This document shows, one piece after another, positions 30,816 to 41,344 of a stretch of DNA of 64,000 bases (positions within the stretch are counted from its first letter, which is position 1; every line of letters starts with the position of its first letter). Under the pieces are notes generated by a model. It was not told where the DNA came from, made no database searches, and saw nothing but the letters and a program-made list of their open reading frames with translations. The position numbers and the translations under genes were made by a program. Origin of the DNA: Roridomyces roridus. Lineage: Eukaryota; Basidiomycota; Agaricomycetes; Agaricales; Mycenaceae. The DNA lies in the NCBI GenBank assembly GCA_029378245.1, contig JARKIF010000029.1, positions 62,001 through 126,000 of the forward strand, in the 5' to 3' direction.

Positions 30816-32009
30816 ATGCCGTCCGAAGAGCAAGTACGCGCGCGCATAGAAACGCTCACAGCCGCTATCGAGCAGCAAAAGCAAGTTCTCAAGGACCTCG
30901 AGGAGCAGCGTTGTGCAGCACAAAGCGAGCTCAACACCATAATCGCGCCAATCGCTCGTCTGCCCGTCGAGATCTCCACCGACATTCTCCTACAATCTCT
31001 GCCTACGCCGGGAACTTGGGCGGCGGTTACGGAGTTGGAGCGTGTCTGCCGCCAGTGGCGGGCTATAGTGCTCTGTACACCAATCTTTTGGACTTCCATA
31101 AACGACGAGGGGATCCCACCTCCCGCGTTCCCCGATATTTTAGCGACGTGGCTCGAGCGTGGGCAGGAGCTTCCGGTCTCGCTCGTCCTGCAAGACGCAG
31201 ACTTGTCCATGTTCACCTACAAGGCTGCCGGCATCCAGGAATATGCGTTTCGAGTTCGCAATCTGGAACTTCGCGGGGTCGGGGACCAGGAGCTGCGGGC
31301 GATCGCATTCGATTTCCCTGTGTTGAGCTCGTTGACGCTGGCGGAGACGAATTGCTCTCCCAAGGTGTTGTTGGAGGTCTTACATGGTGCTCCGAACCTC
31401 GCCAATCTCAACGTTCTTGAAGGCTGCTCTTTGAGTTGGGATCCACATCCGGTGCCAATGACCCATCTCAACATACAGTCTCTCCGATGTGAAGGAGCAG
31501 ACACCCTGGATTTGGACTATCTCACCCTACCTTCTCTCCGACTACTCAGTATATCCCAGTGCGACGAATTCGGCATGAATGACTTGCGTCGCTTTTTGAC
31601 GCGGTCGAATCCACCCCTGCGGTTCCTGCACATGGGCGTGCAAGCAGTGGACAAGGTCGAATGGATCGTCCCATCGCTGAAGCTCGTTCCAGGCCTCCTG
31701 GATTTCGAGGTCCAGCTCTGTGGCTCGCCAGTCACGTTCTTCGACCTCTTCAGAAACGACCATGATCTGCTCCCTGAGCTACGTAGCATCGTCCTCGACG
31801 CGCGGGATCATCATGTTCTTCCCTCAGGATACCAGGGCATGATGGATTTCCTTTACCATCGACGCGAGTTGCTGCGCTCCCTTCGAATGTTGATTCCGAA
31901 AAAAGAGGAGGCGTTCTTTTTGGCCAACGCCGATGTGCGCGAGTTCCAAGAGCGAGGGATGCACATTCATATCGGTACGGAGGACAGGAATTTTGTGCCC
32001 GATTTGTAG
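30816..32009 (+). CDS. F-box protein with coiled coil (intact, diverged branch)
   Basis: 397 residues. MPSEEQVRARIETLTAAIEQQKQVLKDLEEQRCAAQSELN forms the coiled coil. The F-box reads IARLPVEISTDILLQSLPTPGTWAAVTELERVCRQWRAIV. The leucine-rich tail ends GMHIHIGTEDRNFVPDL. Three in-frame ATGs lie upstream (from 30729), but the start at 30816 matches the family. Directly downstream are two decayed partial copies of this same gene. Confidence 0.82.
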   Translation: MPSEEQVRARIETLTAAIEQQKQVLKDLEEQRCAAQSELNTIIAPIARLPVEISTDILLQSLPTPGTWAAVTELERVCRQWRAIVLCTPIFWTSINDEGIPPPAFPDILATWLERGQELPVSLVLQDADLSMFTYKAAGIQEYAFRVRNLELRGVGDQELRAIAFDFPVLSSLTLAETNCSPKVLLEVLHGAPNLANLNVLEGCSLSWDPHPVPMTHLNIQSLRCEGADTLDLDYLTLPSLRLLSISQCDEFGMNDLRRFLTRSNPPLRFLHMGVQAVDKVEWIVPSLKLVPGLLDFEVQLCGSPVTFFDLFRNDHDLLPELRSIVLDARDHHVLPSGYQGMMDFLYHRRELLRSLRMLIPKKEEAFFLANADVREFQERGMHIHIGTEDRNFVPDL

Positions 32010-32082
32010 GGCCAGGGGTGGGGAGATCTCAGGTGTCGTCGTATCAAGGAAACGAAATGGCCTCTTGGATCTCCTTGCCAAG

Positions 32083-32655
32083 TCAAGGCCGTTGATTCAT
32101 TTTCGAGGATTCATGTATGTACTTATATCGGAACGTAAATCAACTTCCGAGGTACGAGGTTCAGTGGCTCGAGCGTGGGCAGGGCCTTCCAGTCTCGTTG
32201 ATCCTACGCAACTTGGACTTGTCCATGTTCACCGAGACGGCCCCCGTCATCAAGGAACATGCAGCTCGAATGGGCAATCTCGAGTTATCTACCGTGACCA
32301 ATGGCTCGTTCCCTCGTTACAGCTCGTTCCAAGACTCACGGATCTCGAGGTCGAGCTCAGCGGCTCACGAGCCACATTCTTCGATGTCTTCACCAACAAC
32401 TCGGAGCTCCTCCCTGAGCTGCGTAGCCTCGTCGTCGACGAGAAATATTTTCCCAATCCGAGTCTTCCCTCGGGATACCAGGCCTTGATGGGGTTCCTCA
32501 GCCATCGACGCGAGTCGTTGCGGTCGCTGCGATTCTTGATTCCGGAAAGAGAGGAGGCGTTCTTTTTGGCGAACGCCGATGTGCGCGAGTTTCAAGAGCA
32601 AGGGATACACATTCATATTGGGACGAGGGACAGGAATTTTGTGCCCGATTTGTAA
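32083..32655 (+). pseudogene. Tandem F-box duplicate with internal deletion and frameshift
   Basis: Copies the 5' flank of the 30816 gene (GTCAAGGCNGTTGATT motif and GATTCATGTAT, compare 30678 and 32083). It then jumps to LERGQGLPVSLILRNLDLSMFTETAP, deletes about 400 bases of the tail, changes frame, and finishes WLVPSLQLVPRLTDLEVELSGSRATFFDVF through GIHIHIGTRDRNFVPDL. It has no coiled coil and no F-box. Confidence 0.8.
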
Positions 32656-32663
32656 GGCGAGGG

Positions 32664-32803
32664 CTGGGGACATCCTTGCGCTCCCTTCGATTCCGGATTC
32701 CGGCAAGAGAGGGAGCGTACCTTTGGGCAAACGCCGATGTGCGCGAGTTTCAGGAAGATCGAATACGGATTTATATCGGAGGAATTTCGTGCCCGATTTG
32801 TAG
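32664..32803 (+). pseudogene. Third tandem copy, F-box 3' end only
   Basis: About 140 bases repeating LRSLRFRIPAREGAYLWANADVREFQEDRIRIYIGG, with a frame change before the closing NFVPDL-like end. The three successive ends at 32009, 32655 and 32803 are followed by the same GGG(C/A)GAGGG(A/C)GGGG stretch. Confidence 0.75.
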
Positions 32804-32883
32804 GGCGAGGGAGGGGTCAAGTATCGAGAAAAATGAAAGCCACTTGGATTGTCTGTATTATACACCGTTGAAATTATACATAT

Positions 32884-33414
32884 TCACTCGAACATGGTAC
32901 CCTCCGGAGGCTGGGGGAGCTTGCGGTTGTTCGGGGATGCCATCTCCCTGGACGAGAATCATAATTAATAATCATGAATATGGGATCGAAGACACGGTCA
33001 AAAACGCACTTGCGTATGTCCACAAGCACAGTCTCGAGTGAGCTGGCGCGAGTCCAATTGGCGAGGACGGGAAGGCGAGCGCGGTCGACGACGCCGTTTG
33101 TCTGGGAGACAAAGGGAAGATTGACGCGAGAGAGGAATTGGACGCTGGGTGGGGCGTCGGGGTAGGCCTCGGAGCAAGTGATTTTGAGCGAGTAGATGCG
33201 GTTCTCGTGGACGGTCTGCAAGAGAGGGTGGTTAATGCCTCGGATGGTGAGAGATGGGACTCACATGGCCAGGTCCTATAATCGTCCCGTTCCAGTGGCT
33301 CATCATAATGTCATCCGAGTCCTCGAGCCCGTAGGAGCAGGAGCCGTCGCCGATGCCCTTCTCGCCCTTCTCGAGCTCCTCCAAGAGGCGGAAATTGCGG
33401 GGGACCTTGGCCAT
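32884..33414 (-). CDS. MMS2: Ubiquitin-conjugating enzyme variant Mms2/Uev1
   Basis: Three exons (33265-33414, 33010-33215, 32884-32947) total 420 nt and give 139 residues in one frame. [24 protein letters not shown], the [24 protein letters not shown] core, [27 protein letters not shown] and the end [11 protein letters not shown] are diagnostic. The catalytic Cys of E2 enzymes is absent, as in all UEVs. In this family Mms2 pairs with Ubc13 to build Lys63-linked ubiquitin chains in DNA-damage tolerance. It is divergently arranged with HSE1, 94 bp between start codons. Confidence 0.95.
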
Positions 33415-33508
33415 GGCGGATGATGGATGAGATAGGAAGTGCACGTGCACAGCATCATCCGCAGAATCATTCCTTGGCCTTCGACGACGACGAGGAGACC
33501 CACACACC
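33415..33508. promoter_or_regulatory. Bidirectional MMS2-HSE1 promoter, 94 bp
   Basis: The whole space between the two start codons. It contains the 12-bp palindrome GTGCACGTGCAC with a central CACGTG E-box (33439-33450), flanked by the inverted pair GGATGATG (33418-33425) and CATCATCC (33453-33460). No TATA box is seen. Confidence 0.7.
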
Positions 33509-36500
33509 ATGTTCGGCGCAGCCTCGAACAACCCTTACGATGACATTGTCGGTGCGTACCCGCCGCCGTCACTCTCGACTGCCATCTCACCCAAACAAAA
33601 TGCAGCTAAAACGACCGACGAGAACCTCACCTCGGAAAACTGGGAGCTCATTCTGAATCTCTGCGACCAGGTGCAAGACGAGGGCCCCCAAGGCGCACAT
33701 AACGTCGTTGCGGCCCTCCTCAAGCGACTGACGCACCGGAACCCCAATGTGCAGCTATATTCACTCACTCTGGCCGAATCGCTGTCCAAGAACTGCTCCA
33801 TCGAGGTCCACCGGGAGCTCGCGAGCCGTGCATGGACTTCGGGGCTGGAGAGGGTTATCACTGACCGGGTGCGTGCTTGCCGTTTTTCTCTATCATCCAC
33901 GGACGGAACAAGCTGACTTGGGCTAGAATACCCACGAACGCGTACGGACCCGCGCCCTCGGCCTCATCGCCCAATGGACGGAGGATTTCAAGGACGACAG
34001 TACCCTTGGGATTATGGGTGAATGCTACGAGGCTCTGAAAGCCAAGAGTATGTCGTCCTGTTGCCACCCTATTGTCATACCCTGACTATGCGTATCGACA
34101 GACTACAAATACAGCGCCCCCGACACGCCGCCACCACCATCGGTCGACGACGCTGAACGTAGGCGGGAGGAGGAGGAGCTACAGCGGGTGCTTGAGATGA
34201 GTGTACGAGACCGTGGGGGGAGGGCTGCTTATGATGCTTATGGTGGCTCGTCATCGTCTGGGGCTGGGGCCTCCGGCTATACTGCCAGCTCAGGCGCAGC
34301 AGGCGGCAGTGCGGGCGGTAGTGCGAGCGGGGCTGCTGCTGCTGCGTATTCGAGTGGCTATGTCCCTCCGCAGCAAGCGCAGGCACAAGCGCAGCGAGAA
34401 CAAACGCCAAGTCCCAATCCTACACAAGCGGCCAATGGTGCGTTCTCCTTCTTTCTTCCTTTCTCGCTCTGAAGATTGGCTGATGAAAGGAATAGGAACC
34501 ACCGCCGATGCGCTGGCTCCAGGGACGATTGTCACGCGTGTGCGTGCCCTACATGCTTTCACGCCGACGGAGGCTGGTGAGCTTGGGTTTGAGAAGGGGG
34601 ACGTCATCAAGGTGGTGGATCGTGGATACCGAGACTGGTGGAGAGGTCAGCTGAAGGGACGGACGGGCATCTTCCCTGTTAACTATGTGGTGAGTGCTCG
34701 ATGTCTCGTTCTTTTCACCTGTAGTGCTAACACCCGCCCCCAGGAAGCCCTTCCCGAACCTACTTCCGCCGAGCTCGCAGCGGAGGCTACGGCCGAGTCC
34801 AATGTCTTTGCGCAGGCTATGAACGTGGAGAGGTTGCTCAATTTGCTGCGGGCGATCGATCCGTCAAAGGGCGATAATTTGGCCGATGATGAGGAGATTC
34901 AGGTGGGTTTTCGTTACTCATTCGAGGTGGAGGAGGACGATGCTGAACGTTCATGTGTAGGAACTGTATCGCTCGTGCATGGCGCTACGGCCCAAGATCG
35001 TCAAGCTGATCGACAAGTACAGTCAGAAGCGGGGTGAGTAGTCCCCTTGCCTTTCCCTTCCGACCGAATGATTAATGACTCCATCCAGCCGACCTTGTAT
35101 CTATGAATGAGACTTTTGTCCGCGCGCGCACCATCTTTGACCGCATGATGGAGGAGAGTCTTGCTCGGCACGGAGGTGGCGTCTACCAACCGCAGGGATA
35201 CCCGCCAAACTACCCTGCGGCGTACGGCCAGCCACAGCCACAAGCGTATGGCCAACAGCCTCAGGCGTACCCTCCGCAGGGCTACGGCCAACAGCCGCCA
35301 CCACAGCAGCAAGGGCCCGCTTACGGCGCGTACGGGCCGCAGGGGCCGAACCTGTATCCTGCGCAGGGTCAGCCTACGTCTCCGGCGCCTCAGGGACAGC
35401 AAGGGCCGACGCCGTACCCTGCCCAGGGACAGCAGGGCCCGACTCCTTATCCCGCTCAGCAACAGGCGCAGCCTCAAGCGCAGCAGGGTCCGACTCCGTA
35501 TCCCGCTCAGCAGCAGCCGCAACCTCAAGCCCAGCAAGGACCGACTCCGTATCCCGCTCAGCAGCAGCAACCCGTCCAGCAACAGTCCGTCCAGCCGCAA
35601 CCCGTCCAGCAACAACCCGTTCAGCAACAACCCGCCCAACAACAGCCCGAGGCCCAGCCGCAACAAGCCCAGCAGGGTCCGCCCTACGTGTACGACCCGA
35701 ACACGACGTATGCGGATCCGAACGTGCAGGCTTGGGCGCAATACTATGCCGCGGGCGGGCGGGATCTTGCTGGGAGCGTGTACTTTTTCAGCGTGCCGGG
35801 CGTTTCGGATGGCGCTACTGCTACCTCGCCGAACCCTGTCGCGGCACAGCAGCCTCAAGCGCAGGAGCAGCAGCCTTATCAGCAACAAGCTCAGCCTCAA
35901 GCGCAACCCCAAGCGCAAGCTCAGCCCCAACTCCAAGCTCAGCAACTCCAAGCTCAGCAACTTCAGCCTCAGCAACTCCAGCCTCAGCAACTCCAACCTC
36001 AGCAGCTGCAACAGCTGCAAGCTCAGCCTCAGCAGCCGCAGACTCAATCGCAGCTGCAGCTGCAAGCGAGCCCCACGAGCCCTATAGACGAAGACCCCGT
36101 CTACTTGCCTGATCCGTACGCCAACCAGCCGGAACCCGTACCTCAGCAACAGGTGAACCACAACGCCGTTGGTGCTGGGGGTGGTAGTGGTACTCCTAGC
36201 GAGCTTGCGTTCGCACTGGGTCCGCAGGCTTCCGTCCGTGGTAGTGGTACCGGGTATGCGCTGCAGGATCCTGGGTCCATGTCCGCCATTGCCCCGCAAC
36301 AACAGCAGCAGCAGACGCCGAGGCAGGGTTTCTCGCTCACGGATCCGGGTTTCGCGTCTGGTGCTGCCGGATTGGGAGTGGTGCCGAGCAGTCCCATAAC
36401 AGGCAGTCCCGTAACAGCGACGGCGGGATACGCTGGTGCGAGCATGAGCGCAGGCGGTGCTGCTCCGAGCCCCGTTCCCGAGGCTGCGGCTGCTCCTGCG

Positions 36501-36581
36501 AGTACGCCATCATGGGTGCTGCCGAAGAGGACGCCGGGGAGTCCTCCGCTGAACAGCCAGTTTGCGGGTATGCATGTGTAG
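33509..36581 (+). CDS. HSE1: ESCRT-0 subunit Hse1 (STAM)
   Basis: Seven exons (33509-33868, 33927-34047, 34102-34437, 34496-34689, 34744-34902, 34961-35033, 35089-36581) sum to 2736 nt and give 911 residues. The VHS domain is at about 10-150 ([14 protein letters not shown]...[20 protein letters not shown]). A ubiquitin-interacting motif follows ([12 protein letters not shown]), then SH3 ([25 protein letters not shown]...DWWRGQL...GIFPVNYV), a GAT-like helical region ([14 protein letters not shown]...[23 protein letters not shown]) and a very long Pro/Gln tail. It sorts ubiquitinated membrane cargo at endosomes with Vps27. The tail is longer than in yeast. Confidence 0.95.
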
Positions 36582-36985
36582 TGTCTAGATGTGGGACTGG
36601 GAGCAAGGGATGACGATGACGGACGATTATTCATTTGAATGGATGGAATAAAAGGCTCTGCTTTGCGATTACTTTTGACTTGCATATACAGCGACGTATG
36701 TATACCTCCTACACGCTTGTTTTTTTTTCCCATGTACCTGCATGTCTTTTTCTCTACATAATTTAACTCTGGAGTGAGAGCAATCTGCAAACAGATGTAA
36801 ATTCTATTTGAATTCGCTTGCTTTCGACCTTTCACCAGCGTCCCGGTCATGTGCTTTTATCCTCTTCGATATCAGGCGCGGACCGGTGAAAAGTCTTGTC
36901 ATCGCGAAATTCGAGTCATGGGACTCGGATTCTGCAGCTAGAAGCGGCGATTCGACAACCCCATGATCAGCAGAGCAGTAGGCGT

Positions 36986-36992
36986 TATAAAA
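36986..36992 (+). promoter_or_regulatory. TATA box of the beta-glucosidase gene
   Basis: TATAAAA 45 nt upstream of the ATG at 37031, nearly the same spacing as for the laccase gene. Confidence 0.6.
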
Positions 36993-37030
36993 TGGGGGCC
37001 CGGACTCTGACGCAACGCAACGCATCCAAG

Positions 37031-39578
37031 ATGTATTCCAAGATCTTGTTGGTGGCTCTCCTTGTGCGAGTTGTTGGAGGAGCTGGAGTCAGCTCGAGCA
37101 AGCCCGCGTTGTCCACCGGCGCGTCTTTGACAGTCTCTGCTGCCAGCAGTGCTTCGGCGATGACCACTGCGACTTCAACCCCAACCTCGGGTGCAAACTT
37201 CCCGCCCGTGGGCTCCATCCCAAAGGATTTCTCCCCCGCAGGCTTGGAGAAGCTGTGGGACCTTGTACGTCGTTATTGCAACTCGCACTCTCTCATCTTG
37301 AGCATTGCTCAAATCCAGGTCGGCCCCGTCGAGCCTCCACCCTTCACTACGACTGTTACGCCCACAAGCACCCGCGTAATCCTCCCCTCCCCGCCTCCGC
37401 CTCTCTACCCAACGTTCTACGCGCCTGCGCCCAAGGACGTGTTGCCCAACCTCAAGTTCCCGAGTGGCTTCAAGTTTGGTGTGGCTACGGCTGCGTACCA
37501 GGTGGAAGGCGCTGTCAAGAATGAGGGTAAGGGGCCGAGTGTTTGGGATTGGAATAGTCGGCAGCCTGGAGGGGTGATTGATAATACTACGGGTGCGTTT
37601 TAAGCTCTTCGCTCTGAGATTCTGTTCTTTTGCTGAAGGAGAAGGTACATTTAGGCGACGTGATTGACTTGAATTACTATCTGTACAAGGAGGATGTCGT
37701 ACGGATTGCGGCGCTGGGGGTTACCGCGCATTCTTTCTCGTGTGTACGCTTCCCAGCTTGGGTTTCATTCTTTGACGACGGTCGTAGGATTTCGTGGGCG
37801 CGGATTTTCCCCTTTGGAACGGCGGACTCGCCTGTGAATCAGGAGGGGTTGCAGCATTACAGCGATGGTGAGTATTAAGCCTGGATGCCGATTTTCGTTC
37901 TCAATCCATCTAGTCATCGACTACCATATTCAGAATGGAATTGCTCCAGTCGCGACTTTATGTGCGTTGCGGCTGCCTCTGATAATGCTCAATGGCTGAT
38001 TATACAGTCCACTGGGACACCCCGCTTGCGTTGTCGGCGTACTACGGAGGCTTCACGTCGCCTCAAGTCGTAGACGATTTCATCAAGTACGCCTTCCCTC
38101 AGTCTCGGGATTGATTCTGAATATACACACAGCTACGCAAAGACGGTCTTCAAGGCGTACAACGGGCGGGTGCAAACATGGTAAGGATGCTACGGTCAGT
38201 CGAAGAACGCTTGATGAGAACGGTCGTAGGTATACTTTCAACGAACCCGCAGTCTATTGTGGGCAGACTGCGGGGTATCCGTTCAGTGGGTCTCACAGAA
38301 CCCATGATTATTTGCGCGTTGAGTTTATCTGGTAGATGCGACGCTGACTCCGGGCGTAAACGCGTCCATGGCACCGTATATATGTTCTTATCACGTCCGT
38401 GAGTCGTTTCGTTGTGAGTTTTATGCAGGCCACTGAGAGGTTTTAGTCAAAGCGCATGCTGGCGCCGTCAAAGGTGAGAGCACTTGTTTGTTGTCGAGGG
38501 TTGCTTACACCCACTAGCATTCAGAGAAATGAAAATCCAGGGCGAAATCTCGTTGAAAAATGATGATTTCACGTCCGTGCTCGTTTAAATTTCTTCCCTT
38601 CTTCCACTAACGGCCGTATAGCGGGATCCCATGGAGGTCAAACACAACCGAAGATGCCCTCGCCGTCGAACGCCATGCTGCATTCCATATCGGCGTCTTC
38701 TCCGACCCGTTGTACACCACGGGCGACTGGCCCACAATCATGACCGACACCCTTCCCCCGTCCTACCTCCCGCGCTTCACCGAGCAGGAGAAACAAGACA
38801 ACCTCGGGTCTGCCGATTTTTTCGCAATCGACTCTTACAGGGAGTCGTGGATTGCTGCGCCGGACGACGGGTTGGCGGCGTGTGTGGGGAACATGTCGCA
38901 TCCTTTGTGGCCGGAATGTCATTCTGTTGTGTTGTTTGATTCGAATGCGGGGTGGGCGGCGGGGATTTCGCCGGATCCGTTGTCCGAGACGTGGTTGCAG
39001 GCGACGCCGAATACTCTGCGGAGCTATTTGAAGGATTTGCAGACGAGGTGGCCGACTAAGAAGATGGTGCGTCAATTATTCGGGATAGAAGAGACATGCT
39101 GAAGATATTGTAGTATATCTCCGAGTTTGGGTTCGACGAGCCGTTCGAGGCGTTTTGGACAGATCTTTTCCGGATCAAGGAGGACGTTGCACGCACCAGT
39201 AGGCCTTCTATATTTGACATTCCACCGCATTCAATCGGCCTTAGACTACCTGATGACCTACCTCGGACAAATCCTCCTCTCGATACACGAAGACGGTGTT
39301 CCCATCCAAGGGGCTTTTATCTGGGGTGCGTTTTGCCCAACTATCTAATCCATTCTTTACTTGAAGAGTTCAGCCATGATGGACAACGCCGAATGGAACT
39401 CTGGTATCACAGCCAAATTCGGGATCCAGCACGTCAATTATACGACTTTGGAAAGGACGTATAAGCGGTCTGCTTTATCGCTGGGTGAGTTGGACTTGTT
39501 GCGTTTGCTGAGTTCTTGAACTCATTCGGTTTCGTTTCTATGAAAGCCGAGTTCTTCGAGGCTCATCTGCAGAGCTAA
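37031..39578 (+). CDS. Secreted GH1 beta-glucosidase
   Basis: Many short introns; all junctions I followed keep the frame. Signal peptide [19 protein letters not shown], then a Ser/Thr-rich linker and the GH1 barrel ([59 protein letters not shown]). The acid/base Glu is in [11 protein letters not shown] and the nucleophile Glu in [10 protein letters not shown]. The end is [14 protein letters not shown]...[32 protein letters not shown]. It hydrolyses beta-glucosides such as cellobiose outside the cell. The SEFG form replaces the classical TENG, as in this fungal secreted subgroup. Confidence 0.9.
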
Positions 39579-39674
39579 GCCGGAAGATTCGTACATATTT
39601 GAGAAATTCATACACAAATTCATACACAATGGTTATTTTGGTTATTTGACTTTGACTTTGTCCACCTCAGAAGC

Positions 39675-39977
39675 TCAGACGCAAACAGCGTTCTTGGGTC
39701 CCTCGACGACACACCCAAACGGCGACGCACAGTCCGCAAAGAGCACAAACTCCTCGCCGTTGCAGATGAAGATGTAGGCGTTGCCGCCGTTGACGGAGGG
39801 CGTGTTGGCGCAGCCGACGTCGCCTGGTATCATAAGTATGAGTGTCGGTGTAGTGAGATAGAGAAAGCTTAGAGAGCACGTACCGGCTCCGGATTCACCG
39901 CAAGGTTCGCCGACGTCCTGTGCCTTGGCAGCAACGAGGAGGGTAGCGATGAACGCGACAGCGGAGAAGAAACGCAT
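39675..39977 (-). CDS. Small secreted six-cysteine protein, 80 residues
   Basis: Two exons (39884-39977 and 39675-39823; 243 nt) give an 80-residue protein. Signal peptide MRFFSAVAFIATLLVAAKA, then a mature part with six Cys (EPCGESG, VGCAN, FICNG, FADCASPFGC, AVCV). It looks like an extracellular disulfide-stabilised peptide. Such proteins are common in Agaricomycetes and some act as effectors or in hyphal communication, but I cannot assign a role. It has its own TATA box, and its 3' end faces that of the beta-glucosidase about 95 bp away. Confidence 0.85.
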   Translation of the reverse strand: MRFFSAVAFIATLLVAAKAQDVGEPCGESGAGTCSLSFLYLTTPTLILMIPGDVGCANTPSVNGGNAYIFICNGEEFVLFADCASPFGCVVEGPKNAVCV

Positions 39978-40047
39978 GGTAAAGCTTGAAGAGGGCGGTA
40001 GCAGGCTGGTAAATTCAAGTTGCTGGTTTGAGTTGTTGAACGACCCA

Positions 40048-40056
40048 CCTTTTATA
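40048..40056 (-). promoter_or_regulatory. TATA box of the small secreted protein gene
   Basis: TATAAAAGG on the minus strand, about 75 nt upstream of the ATG at 39977. Confidence 0.6.
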
Positions 40057-40285
40057 CCTACGACCTCGGATAAAAGTCTGCGCCTGACCTGAGCTGGTTT
40101 ACACGAGCAAGGTCGGAATGACGAAACTAGGGAAGGGCGCGGACCGTCCCGCGACGGTCATCGTGGTAGGGTTCAAATTGAAATATCTGGGCCGTAAGAT
40201 GTACTTTGCAACTCTGGATCTGTTAACAATAATACGTGCCTCGTTGAGTCGGATTCAAAGACCTCGAAGAGAATCTTGCTTGAAC

Positions 40286-40626
40286 GCGAGACTCGTTAAC
40301 GGCGGTCGAAGAACTGGCAAATAGGCCGCGAGTCCAATTGCAAAGAATGGACATGTCTTTTGAACAGCCATTGAGAAGCTGATAATGATTTTGCACCATG
40401 CCATATTCAACCCCGTTGTCGCCGGTGGTGGGGATGTCGAGAGAGTAAGTACTTAGAAGAACCCACTCCACGAGCGTCCCGCGAGTCTAGATTAGTGGCA
40501 ACGCGGGATTGAATACAATATTAATAATTGCTGGGCGCATTGTGACCACGGAAGCTGCGGAATGAAAGATTTGAACCCAAGAAGCGGATAGTGCGGAGTG
40601 TACATACCTGTATCTCCCCCTCGCAT
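40286..40626 (-). repeat. Duplicated F-box 3' flank, copy 1
   Basis: About 340 bases matching 41393-41695 with scattered changes. Shared blocks include ACGAGCGTCCCGC, GTGACCACGGAAGCTGCGG and AAGCGGATAGTGCGGAG. It is the 3' flank of the F-box relic; copy 2 is the flank of the intact gene ending at 41696. Confidence 0.8.
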
Positions 40627-40850
40627 TCACAAAAAGCTCCTTTGCCACGTACCCACATGAACATCCATGCCTTCATCTCGAAAGACCCGCAAAGCAGCAG
40701 CAACAAGCGAGAACCCGTCGATATCCCTCCGCTGCATGATTATTGTACTCCTCAATCACAAGATTCCGAAGGCACGAGAGAAGTTTAGGGCAGCGAGCCA
40801 TGCAGGTGAGGCAGGGGTGGAGCTGAACGCGTCAAAACATCGAGCAGGTC

Positions 40851-41268
40851 TGAATTCTCTAGGGGTGGCAATCTTGGCTCACACGACGGGCAAAGGGGCC
40901 TACGCTTCGGTCTTCAGGGTTGCTTTCATATAGCCACGCTTCCCATCGCACGACTCGATGTCGATGTGTGACCTTCACTATCGCCAGGATGGCAACAAGA
41001 CCAAAAAGATAAATGGAGGAAAGGCTAAATTGAAGGAGCGGGCAAAAGGGTAAATAAAGAGTCGATGGCCATCGTGGGGGTCGAACCCAAGACCTTCGCG
41101 TTAACAGGGTACTGTGATACGATATTAGCACGACGCTCTAACCAACTGAGCTAGACGGCCGACATGGCGCGGTGATTATTCCAACTTGGGGTATCCGACC
41201 CACCGTCTTGAACCTAGGTACATATCCAGTGCCACTAGATATCAACCACGATTTCGGCCAGCAAAGAC
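40851..41268. mobile_element. 418-bp insert carrying tRNA-Ile, with 11-bp flanking repeat
   Basis: TCGAGCAGGTC occurs at 40840-40850 and 41269-41279 (plus strand). Removing the insert and one repeat copy restores a continuous F-box reading (EEDLLDVLTRSAPPL), so the repeat behaves as a target-site duplication. No inverted termini, no poly-A and no protein-coding capacity. The only recognisable content is the tRNA gene. It could be a tRNA-derived retroposon or a repaired-in genomic fragment. Confidence 0.7.
41066..41160 (-). tRNA. tRNA-Ile (anticodon AAT) with intron
   Basis: GGCCGTC/GATGGCC acceptor stem, D-arm GCTC AGTTGGTTA GAGC, anticodon loop CTAATAA with AAT, and an intron of about 21 nt after position 37. 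The variable loop is AGGTC and the T-loop TTCGACC. The outer T-stem pair is T-C instead of G-C, a possible sign of decay. It lies inside the 418-bp insert in an F-box relic. Confidence 0.88.
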
Positions 41269-41344
41269 TCGAGCAGGTCCTCCTCGATGATTGCAGGGCC
41301 GGCAGGATGAGAAGCCGAAGGATGGAGGCTCGGAATAGTGGCAA

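Larger units (their letters stand above)
40627..41343 (-). pseudogene. F-box gene relic split by a tRNA-bearing insert
   Basis: On the minus strand the relic begins with SILRLL.LPALQS (from about 41343), loses about 30 bases, and reaches IIEEDLLD at the 11-bp repeat GACCTGCTCGA. It resumes at 40850 after the insert with LTRSAPPL. Further internal deletions lead to RNLVIEEY, DEGMDVHVGTW and a stop at 40627. The 5' half (coiled coil and F-box) is missing. It is closest in sequence to the gene at 9096. Confidence 0.82.

Noticed and set aside
35775..35800. A tiny intron in the HSE1 last exon (GTGTACTTTTTCAG)
   Set aside because: At 14 nt it is far below the workable intron size, and the exon reads in frame without it.
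35001..36302. Minus-strand open frame of 433 codons, rich in Leu/Arg
   Set aside because: It is the antisense shadow of the Pro/Gln-rich tail of HSE1; CAG/CAA-rich codons read as Leu on the other strand.
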